In this document: positions 7,731 to 15,622 of the stretch, one piece after another
Numbering within the stretch: position 1 is the first letter of the stretch
Layout: each line of letters starts with the position of its first letter
NCBI GenBank assembly: GCA_939800445.1
Contig: CALNGU010000016.1
Coordinates: forward strand, 1-35,740
Direction: 5' to 3'
Source: an uncultured Bacteroidaceae bacterium
GTDB lineage: Bacteria > Bacteroidota > Bacteroidia > Bacteroidales > Bacteroidaceae
Length of the DNA: 35,740 nt
The notes under the pieces: generated by a model
What the model was told of the DNA's origin: nothing
Seen by the model: only the letters and a program-made list of their open reading frames with translations
Database searches by the model: none
Made by a program: the position numbers and the translations under genes

Positions 7731-7946
7731 ATGTCAGAAAAAGAGTTGAATTCCTATCGCTTCAGCCCAGAACAAGAACCCACTGATGAAATGTTGCAGC
7801 AAATCATGAAAGAAGTTGCAGAAGAAGCCAGAACCAGCAACCAACAAGCTGCAGAAGCCTACATGGAGCGAATGCGACAGAATGCACGCGCCAAACAGAC
7901 AAAGTGGGCTGGGATAATAGAAAGCGTGTGCCATGGAAAGCAATAA
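7731..7946 (+). CDS. Small charged protein, putative antitoxin of the zeta-like pair
   Basis: This is a 71-residue hydrophilic, helix-prone protein rich in Glu, Gln and Lys (SEKELNSYRFSPEQEPTDEM, then QQIMKEVAEEARTSN). No known domain is recognisable. Its stop overlaps the start of the downstream zeta-like kinase gene by 14 bases (7933-7946), a typical antitoxin-first, translationally coupled layout. Starts at GTG 7719 or ATG 7722 in the same frame are possible; I prefer ATG 7731 because conserved-looking charged sequence begins there. Base composition is more AT-rich than in the guaA neighbour. The antitoxin role is inferred only from the pairing. Confidence 0.6.
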   Translation: MSEKELNSYRFSPEQEPTDEMLQQIMKEVAEEARTSNQQAAEAYMERMRQNARAKQTKWAGIIESVCHGKQ

Positions 7947-8532
7947 ACGTCAGCCAGAAATGATAATCATTGCCGGGCCGAATGGCTCTGGCAAAACTTC
8001 TGTGACGCAAAAGTTTCTTCACCATGAGTGGGCAGAAGGAACACTGTATATCAATCCGGACGAAGTCGCGAAAGAGGTATTCGGTGATTGGAATTCGGCA
8101 GAGGCTGTATGGAAAGCCGCCAATTATTGTACCGCTTTGCGCGAGGAATGTTTGCGTTCACAACGTAGTTTTGTCTTTGAGACTGTGATGTCTGCCGAAG
8201 ACAAAGTTGATTTTATCCTCCGAGCCAAGCAAGCTGGCTTTTTTATCAGACTATTCTTTATTTCTACAGCCCACCCATCCATCAATGCAGCACGGATAGC
8301 TAACAGGGTGATGAAAGGCGGGCATGACGTTCCTATCCCTAAGATAATTTCCAGATACTACAAATCTATCGAAAATTGTCACACTGTGGCACGGGTGGTA
8401 GACCGCCTTTATGTATATGACAATTCAGTGGATGGCGAAGATGCAAAGTTGTTGTTCCGATTGACCGATGGGAATTTGAAAAAGAAATATGTAGATGATC
8501 TCCCTGAATGGGCATTGCTACTGTTGGATTGA
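7933..8532 (+). CDS. Zeta toxin-family P-loop kinase
   Basis: The 199-residue protein has the layout of zeta/PezT-like kinases. It shows Walker A GPNGSGKT (15-22), NPDEVAKE with Asp43, FVFETVMS with Glu83/Thr84, and a late block RIANRVMKGGHDVP (121-134) followed by R141 in ISRYYKS. Zeta toxins phosphorylate UDP-N-acetylglucosamine and block cell-wall synthesis; related stand-alone P-loop proteins in this group have unknown substrates. The upstream small gene overlaps it by 14 bases, consistent with a type II toxin-antitoxin module without an epsilon/PezA homologue. Sampled G+C (about 45 percent at 8221-8280) is well below the neighbouring core genes, suggesting acquisition. The family is clear; toxicity is inferred. 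Confidence 0.8.
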   Translation: MESNKRQPEMIIIAGPNGSGKTSVTQKFLHHEWAEGTLYINPDEVAKEVFGDWNSAEAVWKAANYCTALREECLRSQRSFVFETVMSAEDKVDFILRAKQAGFFIRLFFISTAHPSINAARIANRVMKGGHDVPIPKIISRYYKSIENCHTVARVVDRLYVYDNSVDGEDAKLLFRLTDGNLKKKYVDDLPEWALLLLD

Positions 8533-8693
8533 TAGTAGGACGTAGGCGTGGAGCACCATTATCAGGACAAAACATCAATGCAGTTGGTCACTTCCGCCAT
8601 ATATAACAGCGTTAGCTATCTATTAATTGAGCAATTTCTTGGCGGCGAGTATTAGGTATTCCACAAACTATATTTACTCATAACTACGCCCAT

Positions 8694-8756
8694 AAAACGC
8701 GATTGTCGCTCGGAAACTCATAAAAAATCAGGGTTTCCGAGCGACAATCGCGTTTT
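8694..8756. terminator. 24-bp perfect inverted repeat, probable bidirectional terminator
   Basis: Left arm 8694-8717 and right arm 8733-8756 are exact reverse complements over 24 bases, with a 15-base loop. The stem ends in AAAA on the left, and on the right it runs into a tract of seven Ts (8753-8759), the classic intrinsic terminator form. It lies 160 bases after the zeta-like gene. Bases 8533-8693 hold no gene that I can support. The unusually long perfect stem could also be a structured RNA or the remnant of an inverted-repeat element. Confidence 0.8.
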
Positions 8757-8850
8757 TTTCCTCAAAATCCCTTTGATGCTTACGATCAGAGGGGCAACAT
8801 TCTCTCTGGCACATCCAACCGTCCACTCCATGTCTACCCGATTTTGACCG

Positions 8851-8867
8851 GGCGTTAATTTAACGCC
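8851..8867. promoter_or_regulatory. Palindromic site, candidate operator of the R-M operon
   Basis: Arms GGCGTTAA (8851-8858) and TTAACGCC (8860-8867) around one T form a perfect 17-base palindrome 11 bases upstream of the -33 element at 8879. Position and symmetry suit a dimeric regulator. No controller gene is seen nearby, so the assignment is tentative. Confidence 0.4.
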
Positions 8868-8878
8868 TTGAAAGTGGG

Positions 8879-8908
8879 TTGCCCACAAGATATTATTGTG
8901 TAACTTTA
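8879..8908 (+). promoter_or_regulatory. Candidate promoter of the mod-res operon
   Basis: TTG (8879-8881), then exactly 19 bases, then TAACTTTA (8901-8908), one base away from TAnnTTTG. Transcription near 8914 would give a leader of about 250 bases to the preferred mod start at 9166. That leader includes the hairpin at 9078-9132. Confidence 0.55.
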
Positions 8909-9077
8909 CACCCGGCAACAGGACCGCAGTGGCGGAGGTTGCCATTTTATGGGTTATTAATAGCGTTTGCTGTTTGTTCTTGTGAAGTGAAACGTAGGAA
9001 ATTTCATTAATGAAGACGAAGGACAGATGTGTGAATGCTCGCGTGTATGCGTGGGCATTTTTGTCTGTTTTCATCGC

Positions 9078-9132
9078 TTTCCTACGAGCGCACTTCAGGG
9101 CAAAATTGCCCACGCAGTGTGTTCGTAGGAAA
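9078..9132 (+). promoter_or_regulatory. Nested hairpin in the mod leader
   Basis: Outer arms 9078-9093 (TTTCCTACGAGCGCAC) and 9117-9132 pair at about 13 of 16 positions, the first ten perfectly. Inside them GGGCAA (9098-9103) and TTGCCC (9106-9111) form a second perfect stem. The structure is followed by a run of A. It lies between the likely promoter and the likely mod start, so it could control expression of the methyltransferase. It also implies that the open frame before 9166 is untranslated leader. Confidence 0.5.
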
Positions 9133-9165
9133 AAGGACGATGGCAGCGCAAAAAAGATTGAGCGT

Positions 9166-11040
9166 ATGCCAAAGTCATTACTTGAAGAACTGCCCCGCAT
9201 TGCAGCCGAGGGCAGGCGGGAGGCACAGCAACTCCTGGAACGCGCAAACAACGGCGCGCGCATCGGGCTGCAAACCAACGAGCTGGTGTTGCCATCACGG
9301 GACAGCGCAGGCCTGTGGCGCGGGCAAAACAGCCAGGTGGCGGGCGACGGATGGATCAACCGTCTCATCTATGGCGACAACCTCCTCGCCATGCAGGCCT
9401 TGTTGTCGGGAGACGAGGCGACGGGGTTGCCGTCGCTGAGGGGCAAGGTGGATCTCATCTACATCGACCCGCCGTTTGACAGCAAGGCGGACTATCGCAC
9501 CAAAGTCAGCCTGCCTGGCGTGGATCTGGAGCAACATCCGACCGTGATCGAGCAATTTGCCTACTCCGACACTTGGGGGGACGGCACTGTCTCCTACCTG
9601 AAGATGCTCTATCCCCGGTTGGTGCTGATGCGCGAACTGCTGTCTGAGCGAGGAAGCATCTATGTGCACATTGATTGGCACGTGGGACACTACGTCAAGG
9701 CTATCATGGATGAGGTGTTTGGAAAGGAGAATTTTGTGAATGAGATTGTGTGGTGCTACTCTGGGCCTCAACGTTCTAATGGCTCATTTGCAAGAAAACA
9801 CGACATGCTATATTTCTACTCAAAAACTAATAATAACACTTTTAACATTCAAAGAGTTCCACATAAATCGGGCTTACATGGAAAAGGCGGATTTGGTTTC
9901 TCTTCTACAGACATTAAAAAAGATAAATTAGATGAATTAGAAGAACAAGGCAAAATATTAGAAGATTGGTGGATTGACATATCACCAGTTGGGCGAATAA
10001 TTAAAGAGATTACAGGATATTCTACCCAAAAACCCGAAGCCCTCCTTGAACGCATCATAAAAGCCTCATCAAACGAGGGCGATCTGGTCTGCGACCTATT
10101 TGGCGGCAGCGGCACTACGGCTGCCGTGGCAGAACGTCTGGGGCGGCGATGGATAACGACCGACATCGGCAAACCTGCGACGCTCGTCATGCGCAAACGG
10201 TTCATCGACCAAGGGGTGAAGCCGTTCCTCTACCAATGCATCGGGGACTACCAGAAAGAGGTGTTCGGCAGCAACAAACTCTACCGCCGCATCGGCGACC
10301 TGAGCCAGATAGTGATGCAGCTCTACGGCGCAATCCCGTTCACGCCCGAGCAACTCAACGACCGCAACTGGGGCTATGTCAAGGCCGACCGCACCCTCGT
10401 CTACGTGGACAGCCCCAACAAACTGACGGGCGCGGCAACCGTCCGCCGCGCCAAGGAGGCGCGAGACAACCTGCTCGGCGGCGGATGGCGGCGCGTCGTG
10501 GTGCTGGCATGGAACTTCGCATTTGACATCTCTGCCGCCCTGCGCCAATGCCAGGGCGAGGTGGAGGTGCTGGTCATCCCGCCCGACTTGCTGGACAAGC
10601 TGTCGAAGAAAGGTTACGGCAAGCTGGTGCGCGAGGGGTCGGTGCGGTTCAGTTCGTTGCAATACCTGACGACCGAGCCCATCACCGTCACGCCGCACGA
10701 CGATGACGACGAGGTGCGCATCCGCCTGAGCAACTACGTGCTGCTCTCGCCCGACAACATCCCGCTGGACGACAAGGACAAGGCGAAGCTGCAAGAGGTC
10801 ATGGAGCATGACCCGCTGGCGTTGATCGAGTACTGGAGCGTAGACCCCGACTATGACGGCACGACCTTCCGCAGCCGCTGGCAGGACTACCGCGAGAACA
10901 CGGCCAACGACGGCGACCCGCTGCACTGCATCTACGAAGCCCGGCTGATCGTGGAACGGAAGCATAGGCGGACAGTCTGCGTCAAGGCGGTCGATGTTTT
11001 CGGCTTCGAGAGCGTGGTGATGGAAACTATTGAATCTTAA
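9166..11040 (+). CDS. Type III restriction-modification methyltransferase (Mod-like)
   Basis: A 624-residue beta-class amino-methyltransferase. The catalytic motif IV DPPF (101-104) precedes the AdoMet-binding motif [10 protein letters not shown] (310-318), the permuted order of type III Mod proteins, which usually make N6-methyladenine. The segment between them (about residues 192-290) is the target-recognition region. It is strongly AT-rich, about 78 G+C in 240 bases at 9781-10020 by hand count, against roughly 60 percent in flanking gene sequence. I choose ATG 9166 ([20 protein letters not shown]) because this is the usual family N-terminus. The frame runs back to 9010, but that stretch encodes a basic, hydrophobic leader overlapping a strong hairpin. 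The res gene follows 14 bases downstream. The specificity is unknown. Confidence 0.88.
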   Translation: MPKSLLEELPRIAAEGRREAQQLLERANNGARIGLQTNELVLPSRDSAGLWRGQNSQVAGDGWINRLIYGDNLLAMQALLSGDEATGLPSLRGKVDLIYIDPPFDSKADYRTKVSLPGVDLEQHPTVIEQFAYSDTWGDGTVSYLKMLYPRLVLMRELLSERGSIYVHIDWHVGHYVKAIMDEVFGKENFVNEIVWCYSGPQRSNGSFARKHDMLYFYSKTNNNTFNIQRVPHKSGLHGKGGFGFSSTDIKKDKLDELEEQGKILEDWWIDISPVGRIIKEITGYSTQKPEALLERIIKASSNEGDLVCDLFGGSGTTAAVAERLGRRWITTDIGKPATLVMRKRFIDQGVKPFLYQCIGDYQKEVFGSNKLYRRIGDLSQIVMQLYGAIPFTPEQLNDRNWGYVKADRTLVYVDSPNKLTGAATVRRAKEARDNLLGGGWRRVVVLAWNFAFDISAALRQCQGEVEVLVIPPDLLDKLSKKGYGKLVREGSVRFSSLQYLTTEPITVTPHDDDDEVRIRLSNYVLLSPDNIPLDDKDKAKLQEVMEHDPLALIEYWSVDPDYDGTTFRSRWQDYRENTANDGDPLHCIYEARLIVERKHRRTVCVKAVDVFGFESVVMETIES

Positions 11041-11054
11041 AACGACAGGCAATC

Positions 11055-13940
11055 ATGGCAAACGACATATCCCTCGAGTTGGCCAAACGGCTGACCGAGC
11101 AGGCACGACAGGCATTCGAGAGCGGAGAGATGTTCGACAGCGTGACACCCGTCACACGTGACCTGCTGAAATTCTGGTTCACGGAGCCCTACACCGACGA
11201 GCGCGGCAAAAACCTCCACGTGGGGCAGCGGCAGAGCATCCTGAACATCATCTACCTGCACGAGGTGCTGGGCGTGACGAGCGTGCGCGACATCTACGAT
11301 AAGGTGGACAGCGACCTGCTGGCCGAATGCAACCTGACGGAACTGGGCAAGGAAAAATACGAGATGCCAAAGTACGCCGTCAAGATGGCGACCGGCACCG
11401 GCAAGACCTGGGTCATGCACGCACTGCTGCTGTGGCAGATGTTGAACGCAAGGCACGAGACGGAGCGGAGCGGACGCTTCACGCAAAACTTCCTGATAGT
11501 CGCCCCGGGGCTCATCGTCTACGACCGCCTCAAGGATGCCTACTGCGGGCGGATGAAAGAAGACGGCACAGAACGCGACATGGACACCAACGACCTGCGC
11601 CTGAACGTGGAACTGTTTGTCCCGCCAGCTTACAGGGACGAAGTGTTCTCATTCATACAAAACAACGTGGTGACAAAAGAGGACGGCATAGGGCGCAAAG
11701 TCACCGGCAACGGCATGATTGCCCTGACCAACTGGCATCTCTTCCTCTCGGACGAGGATGCGACGGCAGCGGAGGAGGACACCGACCAGGCATCGGGAAT
11801 AGTGGATGACATCCTGCCCGTCCGCCCCGGCACGAGCGGCGGCAACGCACTGGACGCGCTGGACAAGAGATACCTGCGGGGCAGCGAACTGGACTTCCTG
11901 TCCAGCCTGCCCGACCTGATGGTCATCAACGACGAGGCACACCACATCCACGAAAACAAGGTGCAGGGCGAGATAGAGGAGGTCGAGTGGCAAAAGGGAC
12001 TGAACCGCATAGCCCAGGGCGTAGGGAAAAGTTTCTTCCAGATAGACTTCTCGGCAACACCCTACGACAAGGTGGGGACGGGAAAGAAGCAGAAGCGGCA
12101 TTACTTCCCCCACATCATCACGGACTTCGACCTGACGACGGCGATGCGCAAGGGACTGGTCAAGACTTTGCTGCTGGACCGCAGGCAAGAGCTGACCGAC
12201 TTGGGCAACCTCGACTACAAAGCCGTGCGCGACGGCAGGAGGGTCATAGGCCTGAGCGACGGGCAACGCCTCATGCTGCGTGCGGGGCTGCACAAACTGA
12301 GAATCCTCGAAGAGGGCTTCACCAAGATAGACAAAAAGAAATACCCCAAGATGATGGTGGTCTGCGAGGACACCAATGTCACCCCCTTTGTCGCATCATT
12401 CCTCAAGGAAGAGGGACTGGCAGAGGACGACATACTGCGCATCGACAGCAACGCCAAGGGAGAGGTGAAGGAGAAGGACTGGTTGCAGATCAAGGAAAGA
12501 CTGTTCAACGTCGATAGGTACAAATCACCCAAAGTCATCGTGTCGGTGCTGATGCTGCGAGAGGGCTTTGACGTCAACAACATCTGCGTGATTGTGCCGC
12601 TGCGCTCCACCCAGTCGGACATCCTGCTGGAACAGACCATCGGGCGCGGCCTCCGCCTGATGTGGCGCGAACCGGAGTACCAGGAAGAGAAACACGAGAA
12701 CATTCGCAGGGTGTTGAAGGAGAAGAAATCACCGAAATCCTACCTGGATATGCTGTCGATAATCGAGCATCCAGCCTTCCTCGACTTCTACAAAGGGCTG
12801 ATGGCCGACGGGCTGGCCGGCGTGGATGAAGATGATTTGTCACAAGGGTCGAATGTCACCGGCGACTTGATAAACGTGGGGCTCAAGGAGAACTATGCAG
12901 ACTACGACCTCTTCTGGCCTTTCATCGTCAAGGAACGCGAGGAAGAGCTGGATCTCACGACCATAGACATAACACGGTTAGCCCCTTTCACCGACTACAC
13001 CTATGACTACCTGCACAGCTTGCTGGCAAAACCTGGGGAGGCGTTCATCTCGCATGAAATAACGGTGGGGACAACATTCGGCAAGTACGAAGTCAACGCC
13101 GATCTGTGCAATGCCCAGAGCTACAACGAATATTTGCAGAAGGTGCTGCGCATAGTGACGACACGGTTTGACAATGTGGGACGCAACAAAACACTGCGCC
13201 TGCCGACCCTGCAAATCAACCAACCGGAAATCATCCGTGCGATAGACACCTACATAAGGACAAGGCTGTTCTCCCGCCCGTTCAATCCTTTTGAAAACTA
13301 CAACTGGAAAATCCTGCTGCACCGCGAGGGCATAGTCACGCAGCACATAGTGAAAGAGATGTCGATAGCCATTCACCGCCTGCAAGAAGAAGTGAGCATC
13401 ACCGATGCAATAGTGGAGAAGATATACTTTTCGTCTGTCCCGACGATGAAAGTGAGGGAACACTACTCGCTGGAATTGGAGAAGACGATCTATGAGCGCA
13501 CAGGCTACCCGTCAAACAGAGGAGGACTGGAAAAGGCATTCATGGAATATCTGGACTGCCAGGCTGACGTGGAAAGGTTCATCAAAATCAATGAATACCA
13601 ACACAGCTTTGCATCCATCAGCTACATCCGTCAGGACGGGATGCTCTCGACCTACCACCCGGACTTCATGGTGTCAACCGCCACGCACATCTACATAGTG
13701 GAAACGAAAGCCCAAGACCAGAAGCACGACAAGAATGTGAAGCAGAAACAACTGGCCATCACGGAATGGTGCAGGAAAATCAACCAGCTGCGCCCCGAGG
13801 AACGTGACAACAGGACGTGGGAGTACGTGCTGCTGGGCGAGAATGACTTCTACCTCATGCAACGCAACGGGGCGGACTTTGCGGAAATGTGCGAATTGCA
13901 TAAAATCACACCAAGCTCTGCCAGCGGAAAATTGTTCTGA
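11055..13940 (+). CDS. Type III restriction endonuclease subunit (Res-like)
   Basis: The 961-residue protein combines a superfamily 2 helicase motor with a C-terminal nuclease. Visible motifs are GQRQSI (57-62), Walker A ATGTGKT (112-118), DEAH (293-296), SAT in DFSATP (333-335) and motif VI QTIGRGLRL (527-535). Near the end, PD (869-870) and ETK (883-885) form the PD-(D/E)xK nuclease signature. With the Mod subunit it would cleave unmodified DNA after ATP-driven communication between recognition sites. Length and order match intact type III Res subunits, and no frame break is seen, so the system looks functional. It shares a transcript with mod (14-base gap) and ends at the hairpin at 13957. 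Confidence 0.92.
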   Translation: MANDISLELAKRLTEQARQAFESGEMFDSVTPVTRDLLKFWFTEPYTDERGKNLHVGQRQSILNIIYLHEVLGVTSVRDIYDKVDSDLLAECNLTELGKEKYEMPKYAVKMATGTGKTWVMHALLLWQMLNARHETERSGRFTQNFLIVAPGLIVYDRLKDAYCGRMKEDGTERDMDTNDLRLNVELFVPPAYRDEVFSFIQNNVVTKEDGIGRKVTGNGMIALTNWHLFLSDEDATAAEEDTDQASGIVDDILPVRPGTSGGNALDALDKRYLRGSELDFLSSLPDLMVINDEAHHIHENKVQGEIEEVEWQKGLNRIAQGVGKSFFQIDFSATPYDKVGTGKKQKRHYFPHIITDFDLTTAMRKGLVKTLLLDRRQELTDLGNLDYKAVRDGRRVIGLSDGQRLMLRAGLHKLRILEEGFTKIDKKKYPKMMVVCEDTNVTPFVASFLKEEGLAEDDILRIDSNAKGEVKEKDWLQIKERLFNVDRYKSPKVIVSVLMLREGFDVNNICVIVPLRSTQSDILLEQTIGRGLRLMWREPEYQEEKHENIRRVLKEKKSPKSYLDMLSIIEHPAFLDFYKGLMADGLAGVDEDDLSQGSNVTGDLINVGLKENYADYDLFWPFIVKEREEELDLTTIDITRLAPFTDYTYDYLHSLLAKPGEAFISHEITVGTTFGKYEVNADLCNAQSYNEYLQKVLRIVTTRFDNVGRNKTLRLPTLQINQPEIIRAIDTYIRTRLFSRPFNPFENYNWKILLHREGIVTQHIVKEMSIAIHRLQEEVSITDAIVEKIYFSSVPTMKVREHYSLELEKTIYERTGYPSNRGGLEKAFMEYLDCQADVERFIKINEYQHSFASISYIRQDGMLSTYHPDFMVSTATHIYIVETKAQDQKHDKNVKQKQLAITEWCRKINQLRPEERDNRTWEYVLLGENDFYLMQRNGADFAEMCELHKITPSSASGKLF

Positions 13941-13956
13941 CATCCTGTCACGAAAC

Positions 13957-13997
13957 AATGCGGGGCGTGGCATCGGCACCGATGCACGCCCCGCATT
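13957..13997. terminator. Bidirectional terminator between res and the FHA gene
   Basis: A long stem of about 19 pairs (AATGCGGGGCGTG and CATCGG on the left, CCGATGC and ACGCCCCGCATT on the right) has one bulged G and a two-base tip. It lies 17 bases after the res stop and 16 bases from the end of the convergent FHA gene. The T tails are weak on both sides. It marks the right edge of the accessory interval. Confidence 0.7.
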
Positions 13998-14012
13998 TCG
14001 CTTGATGTCCTC

Positions 14013-14540
14013 TCACTCGTCGGGCTGTGAACGAAGGATGATGGAGGTTGCCCCGAGCGTTATCACATCGCCGTCGGAGAGGCGAATCCTGTCCTTTGGC
14101 GCAAGGATGTCGTTCATCAGGAACGTGCCGACCACACTGTCGTTGTCGCGGAGCGTATAGACCAACTCGCCCCGTTTGTCCTTGCTGACATTGATGTAGC
14201 AATGACGGCGATCCATGCTCGGGTCGGATGTCTCGATGGGTATGTCAACTTCTGTCCCGAGGTTGGAACGCCCGATGAGGTTGTCACCGAGATGCAAGGG
14301 GAATATCTGCTTGTAGGAAAAAACATTCTCGACCACGACAATGTAACCATACTGCGCTTCATCCTTTTGCTCCTGGAGGTCAACGGCGCGGTCTTTGTCA
14401 CGGAGGCGGTCTTTGCCTATCCTTATCTTGAATTGCTTGTGGCAGTCAGGGCAGTCAAACACGAGGACTTGCCCGTCCACATAGTTTGACGCATCAAAGG
14501 TGATGTAGTTGTTGCACTTGGGGCATCTGATTTTCTTCAT
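14013..14540 (-). CDS. Zinc-ribbon and FHA domain protein
   Basis: The 175-residue protein begins with a zinc ribbon, CPKC at residues 6-9 and CPDC at 30-33. A charged linker leads to a forkhead-associated domain (about 66-170) with the conserved GR at 90-91, SMDRRH (108-113) and a late GDVITLG. FHA domains bind phosphothreonine peptides, so it may read Ser/Thr phosphorylation, and the ribbon may bind nucleic acid or protein. No kinase gene is in the window. It follows the HU/SPOR gene by four bases and is certainly its operon partner. The domain calls are firm; the pathway is unknown. Confidence 0.85.
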   Translation of the reverse strand: MKKIRCPKCNNYITFDASNYVDGQVLVFDCPDCHKQFKIRIGKDRLRDKDRAVDLQEQKDEAQYGYIVVVENVFSYKQIFPLHLGDNLIGRSNLGTEVDIPIETSDPSMDRRHCYINVSKDKRGELVYTLRDNDSVVGTFLMNDILAPKDRIRLSDGDVITLGATSIILRSQPDE

Positions 14541-14544
14541 GCTC

Positions 14545-15534
14545 TCATCTTTTCAAAATCCAGGCATCCTTGCACGAAGCCGTCGCGGCTATCTCACGCA
14601 GGGCATCGACAGCCTCGTCCATCGTGTCAAAAGCGGCAACGCTAATGCGTGTCCGCCCCGCACCTTCTATGGCAAAGGTCTTGGTGAAACCTTGCTTGAC
14701 AAACATTTCTATCGTCGATGAGGCATCAGTCCCCTTGGCAAGGCTCGCGACGATGATGCAGTAGCGTCCTTCAACCGAGCGGACTTCAGCCGGTGCCGGT
14801 GCGGGAACTTCCTTGATCTGTGATTGCTCGGGTAGGACTGTCGGGGTCGCAGGGGCGGGTGTCTCCGCTATCACTTCGACTGCGGCGGGCTGTTCGGTGG
14901 CAGCCATGATGACATTGGCCGGGACAATGCTGGCGTAGTTGTCGTAACGATTCAACCCGTAGTTGTCAATCGGCTCGGAAAATGACAGATAGACGATGAT
15001 GGCGGCAATGCAAGCGGCTGCATACTGCACGTAGTTCCACAACGTCTTCTTCCGCATGGCAATCGTCTCTTGACGGTGCGCCGCCTTCTCCTCGGCAGCG
15101 GCTTGCTTCTTCAGGTCGGCGAGCAGCGGCATGGCAACCTCGCCCAATCCCCACACGGCAAGGCTTGCCGCTGGAGGTGCAGCGGTGAACCGCCGCTCAC
15201 CACGCAAATCCTTGGACAATGTGCCAACGCCATCTATCACGATTTGCTCCCCGGCATCGAGGCGTTGCATGAGACGGGCGGCATCACGCTCGACCACCTT
15301 TTTGGCGGCGGCATAGGACAGGTGGGCTTCTGTCATATACTTCTGCATCAAAAGCCCATCGTTGACGGTCATGTCCTTGTTGAACGTCACCTCGACGACA
15401 GGCACTGCAACCTTGCCCGTGAAATGGTCAACACGAGGGGGACACTCATTGGCGACGAACCCGCCAACGCCAGGAACGACCGCATAGCCGTAGTCTCTGA
15501 GCAAACCGCTCACATAGGAACAAAGCTTATCCAT
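14545..15534 (-). CDS. HU-CCDC81 and SPOR domain membrane protein
   Basis: This 329-residue protein combines an N-terminal pair of HU-like (CCDC81-type) domains (about 1-120: LLRDYGYAVVPGVGGFVANE, then DGVGTLS) with a membrane helix at about 166-184. A proline-rich linker (220-252) and a C-terminal SPOR domain (about 256-328) follow. SPOR domains bind denuded septal peptidoglycan, so the protein probably links a cytoplasmic HU-like module to the division site. I start at ATG 15532-15534 (MDKLCSYVSGLL), because the promoter TTTG-N19-TAACTTTG ends only five bases upstream. The longer frame to 15552 would overlap the promoter. It is the first gene of an operon with the FHA gene. Confidence 0.88.
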   Translation of the reverse strand: MDKLCSYVSGLLRDYGYAVVPGVGGFVANECPPRVDHFTGKVAVPVVEVTFNKDMTVNDGLLMQKYMTEAHLSYAAAKKVVERDAARLMQRLDAGEQIVIDGVGTLSKDLRGERRFTAAPPAASLAVWGLGEVAMPLLADLKKQAAAEEKAAHRQETIAMRKKTLWNYVQYAAACIAAIIVYLSFSEPIDNYGLNRYDNYASIVPANVIMAATEQPAAVEVIAETPAPATPTVLPEQSQIKEVPAPAPAEVRSVEGRYCIIVASLAKGTDASSTIEMFVKQGFTKTFAIEGAGRTRISVAAFDTMDEAVDALREIAATASCKDAWILKR

Positions 15535-15539
15535 GCTTG

Positions 15540-15570
15540 CAAAGTTAGTCACTATCTGCTTACGTTCAAA
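15540..15570 (-). promoter_or_regulatory. Consensus promoter of the HU/SPOR gene, abutting its ATG
   Basis: On the minus strand TTTG (15567-15570), exactly 19 bases, then TAACTTTG (15540-15547): a perfect consensus match. Only CAAGC separates the -7 box from the ATG at 15534, so transcription is expected to begin at or within a few bases of the start codon. Confidence 0.75.
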
Positions 15571-15580
15571 CGCAAATGCC

Positions 15581-15588
15581 TATATTTG
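15581..15588 (+). promoter_or_regulatory. -7 box of the acetyltransferase operon
   Basis: TATATTTG matches TAnnTTTG; the -33 region (TCTG near 15555) is weak. It is divergent from, and overlaps in space with, the HU/SPOR promoter. The leader to ATG 15623 would be about 29 bases. Confidence 0.5.
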
Positions 15589-15622
15589 TCGCCTGCTTAC
15601 AACGATATTCAAGACAACAGCC

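Noticed and set aside
9010-9165. N-terminal extension of mod
   Set aside because: The family start is [16 protein letters not shown] at 9166, and the extension overlaps a nested hairpin.
9740-10035. Invertible or shuffling TRD cassette (shufflon) at mod
   Set aside because: No second TRD copy, no inverted repeats at the borders and no recombinase gene in the window.
10096-11052. Minus-strand open frame opposite mod
   Set aside because: Shadow frame of the methyltransferase gene, rich in Val, Asp and His from reversed codons; no start context or motif.
9166-13940. BREX, DISARM or another multi-gene defence system
   Set aside because: Only mod and res are present; no pglX/pglZ, drm or other accessory gene lies beside them.
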